This document shows, one piece after another, positions 62,803 through 64,000 of a stretch of DNA of 64,000 bases. Where the stretch lies: assembly GCF_902498195.1 (NCBI RefSeq), contig NZ_CABVIY010000001.1, forward strand, positions 620,001 to 684,000. The letters are read 5' to 3'. The notes beneath the pieces were generated by a model. The model had not been told where the DNA came from. It saw nothing but the letters and a program-made list of their open reading frames with translations, and did not search any database. Within the stretch, counting starts at the first letter, position 1, and every line of letters starts with the position of its first letter. Position numbers and translations under genes: made by a program. The stretch is from Pseudomonas fluorescens (lineage in GTDB: Bacteria; Pseudomonadota; Gammaproteobacteria; Pseudomonadales; Pseudomonadaceae).

Positions 62803-62975
62803 GGGGACGTCCTGTCGCGCAAAAAGCCGGCAATTGTGCAGGTTTTGCCAGGTCAGTTAAAGGCTGGTGGGCAACCGCGCCACAGAATTGAGTGGTGCTG
62901 CATCAACCGGTTGAATCCACAGCCGATAGCTGCCCGTCACAAGGGCCTGCAATTCGATCCAGCCAGTCCATCCTC

Positions 62976-63872
62976 TCACTCGCTTGCGATGGCCTTCGTC
63001 TGGTCGAGGATCCTGCCGGCATCCTGCGAGGGAGGAAGCCCAAACACGCGTGCATAATCCCGACTGAATTGGGTCGCGCTTTCATAGCCGACCTCGAAGG
63101 CAGCAGCCATGACGCTCTTGGCATTGGCGACCATCAGTGTTCTGGCCTGGAGCAGGCGAATCCGTTTCTGATACTGCAACGGGCTCAGATTGGTGACTGC
63201 CTTGAAGTGGCGATGGAACGCCGAGACGCTCATGGAGGCTCGTTCCGCCAGGCGCTCCACGCCAATGGACTGCGCGAAATCACGGCGGATCCATTGGATC
63301 GCCATGTTGATCCGGGCCATCGCGCTATCCGGCACTGCGATTTCCCGCAACATCCAGCCAAGGGGCCCCTGGAGTACGCGGAAGATGATTTCTCGCTCGT
63401 AAACCGGGGCCAGGGCGGCGATGGCGTCCGGGTCGCCCATCAGTCGCAGCATTCGCACCCACGCATCCATCAGCTCGCAGGTGACTGGCGCTACTGAAAA
63501 CCCGAGGTTGTTTTCAATGCGCCCGAGAGGTTTTGGCAGGTCAGCAAATAGCGTCGACAACACTGTCGGATCAAGCGTCAGGCTGACAGCCAGGTAAGGC
63601 TCTCCCGATACGCTCGGGTGCACAGACCCCACCGCGGGCAAATCAATGGACATGACGAAATAGGTCGCAGGGTCATACCGAAGCGTCCGATCCCCCACGG
63701 TCATGCTTTTGCTGCCTTGCAGAATCACGTTGATCATCGGGTCATACACCGCCGCCAGCAGGTGCTCGGGGATTTTGCCCTGCACCATGGCCACGCGAGG
63801 GATGCCCGTTTCGGTACGGCGATTTTCAGCCTTGGCCGCGAGCGACCTGAGTTCGTTCAGTTGATTGTCCAT
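62976..63872 (-). CDS. AraC-family transcriptional regulator
   Basis: 298 aa regulator with an N-terminal AraC-type arm (DPMINVILQGSKSMTVGDRT, then LRYDPATYFVMSIDLPAVGS) of the AraC_N group and the C-terminal two helix-turn-helix motifs (GVERLAERASMSVSAFHRHF and VMAAAFEVGYESATQFSRDY). The ATG at 63872 (MDNQLNEL) was taken; another ATG lies three codons upstream. Target genes may lie beyond the window edge, since the upstream 128 bases to 64000 hold no gene I can see. Confidence 0.92.
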   Translation of the reverse strand: MDNQLNELRSLAAKAENRRTETGIPRVAMVQGKIPEHLLAAVYDPMINVILQGSKSMTVGDRTLRYDPATYFVMSIDLPAVGSVHPSVSGEPYLAVSLTLDPTVLSTLFADLPKPLGRIENNLGFSVAPVTCELMDAWVRMLRLMGDPDAIAALAPVYEREIIFRVLQGPLGWMLREIAVPDSAMARINMAIQWIRRDFAQSIGVERLAERASMSVSAFHRHFKAVTNLSPLQYQKRIRLLQARTLMVANAKSVMAAAFEVGYESATQFSRDYARVFGLPPSQDAGRILDQTKAIASE

Positions 63873-64000
63873 GCCGCGCATGCTGAGGGTAGATGCTGAC
63901 GCCCTGCAAGCGAAAAGCAGAAACAGGCAGGTTTCGAGCAGGAACGGGTGGGGGCCGGGCTGGGGCGATGAGTACGCTGGGTCGACATTTGAACCTCAGA

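Noticed and set aside
1..64000. Genomic island or prophage in the window
   Set aside because: No integrase, tRNA attachment site, phage or conjugation gene, or abrupt composition change was seen.

Overview
The window looks like chromosomal accessory and metabolic sequence from a Pseudomonas, most likely of the fluorescens group. The evidence is high GC, repeated Pseudomonas-type REP/REPIN palindromes (GTAGGAGCGAGC...GCTCGCTCCTAC), many small operons each with a divergent LysR, TetR, AraC or LacI regulator, and a FecI/FecR/TonB-receptor locus. About 60 protein genes are packed on both strands. I saw no rRNA, tRNA, CRISPR array, transposase, integrase or phage gene.

Left third (1-25.8 kb): a glutamine-synthetase-like / aldehyde dehydrogenase / iron alcohol dehydrogenase operon (amine or amino-alcohol catabolism, last gene cut by the window edge); an AzlCD amino-acid exporter beside a LysR gene; a CHAD protein, a DUF4287 protein, a HIT protein and an orphan sensor kinase; a Tat-exported perhydrolase-like enzyme; a zinc alcohol dehydrogenase, a second aldehyde dehydrogenase and an epoxide-hydrolase-like enzyme; a fosmidomycin-resistance-type MFS exporter with a divergent AraC gene; an MHS transporter plus M20 amidohydrolase under a divergent LysR gene; and a GST/NmrA reductase pair under a divergent TetR gene. 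The gaps carry most of the REPINs and two copies of a roughly 750-base composite inverted-repeat island.

Middle (25.9-43 kb): a GntP permease plus histidinol-dehydrogenase-family enzyme with a divergent LacI regulator and a perfect 16-bp palindrome; a glycine-betaine-type ABC importer whose ATPase and permease are one polypeptide, followed by its binding protein and an overlapping homocysteine S-methyltransferase; L-lactate dehydrogenase; glutathione reductase; two tandem LysR paralogues; a DJ-1/PfpI protein followed by a broken ferredoxin-domain remnant; and an SOS-controlled umuDC pair with a canonical LexA box.

Right third (43-64 kb): a six-gene operon (polar amino-acid ABC importer, class V aminotransferase-like enzyme, RpiR regulator, PuuE-type hydrolase) preceded by a candidate operator, which is the best candidate here for an undescribed catabolic system; an Old Yellow Enzyme gene with a divergent TetR (NemR-like) gene and three matching operator-like boxes; a MerR/perhydrolase divergent pair; a TetR/NDH-2-like oxidoreductase divergent pair followed by a SnoaL-like gene; a methyltransferase pseudogene with an in-frame stop; an iron-uptake fecI-fecR-receptor locus; a class V aminotransferase; a P-loop kinase-like gene; and an AraC regulator.

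Start sites were chosen from ribosome-binding-site spacing, operon overlap and family length; alternatives are noted. Functions are inferred from recognisable family motifs, not from database searches.
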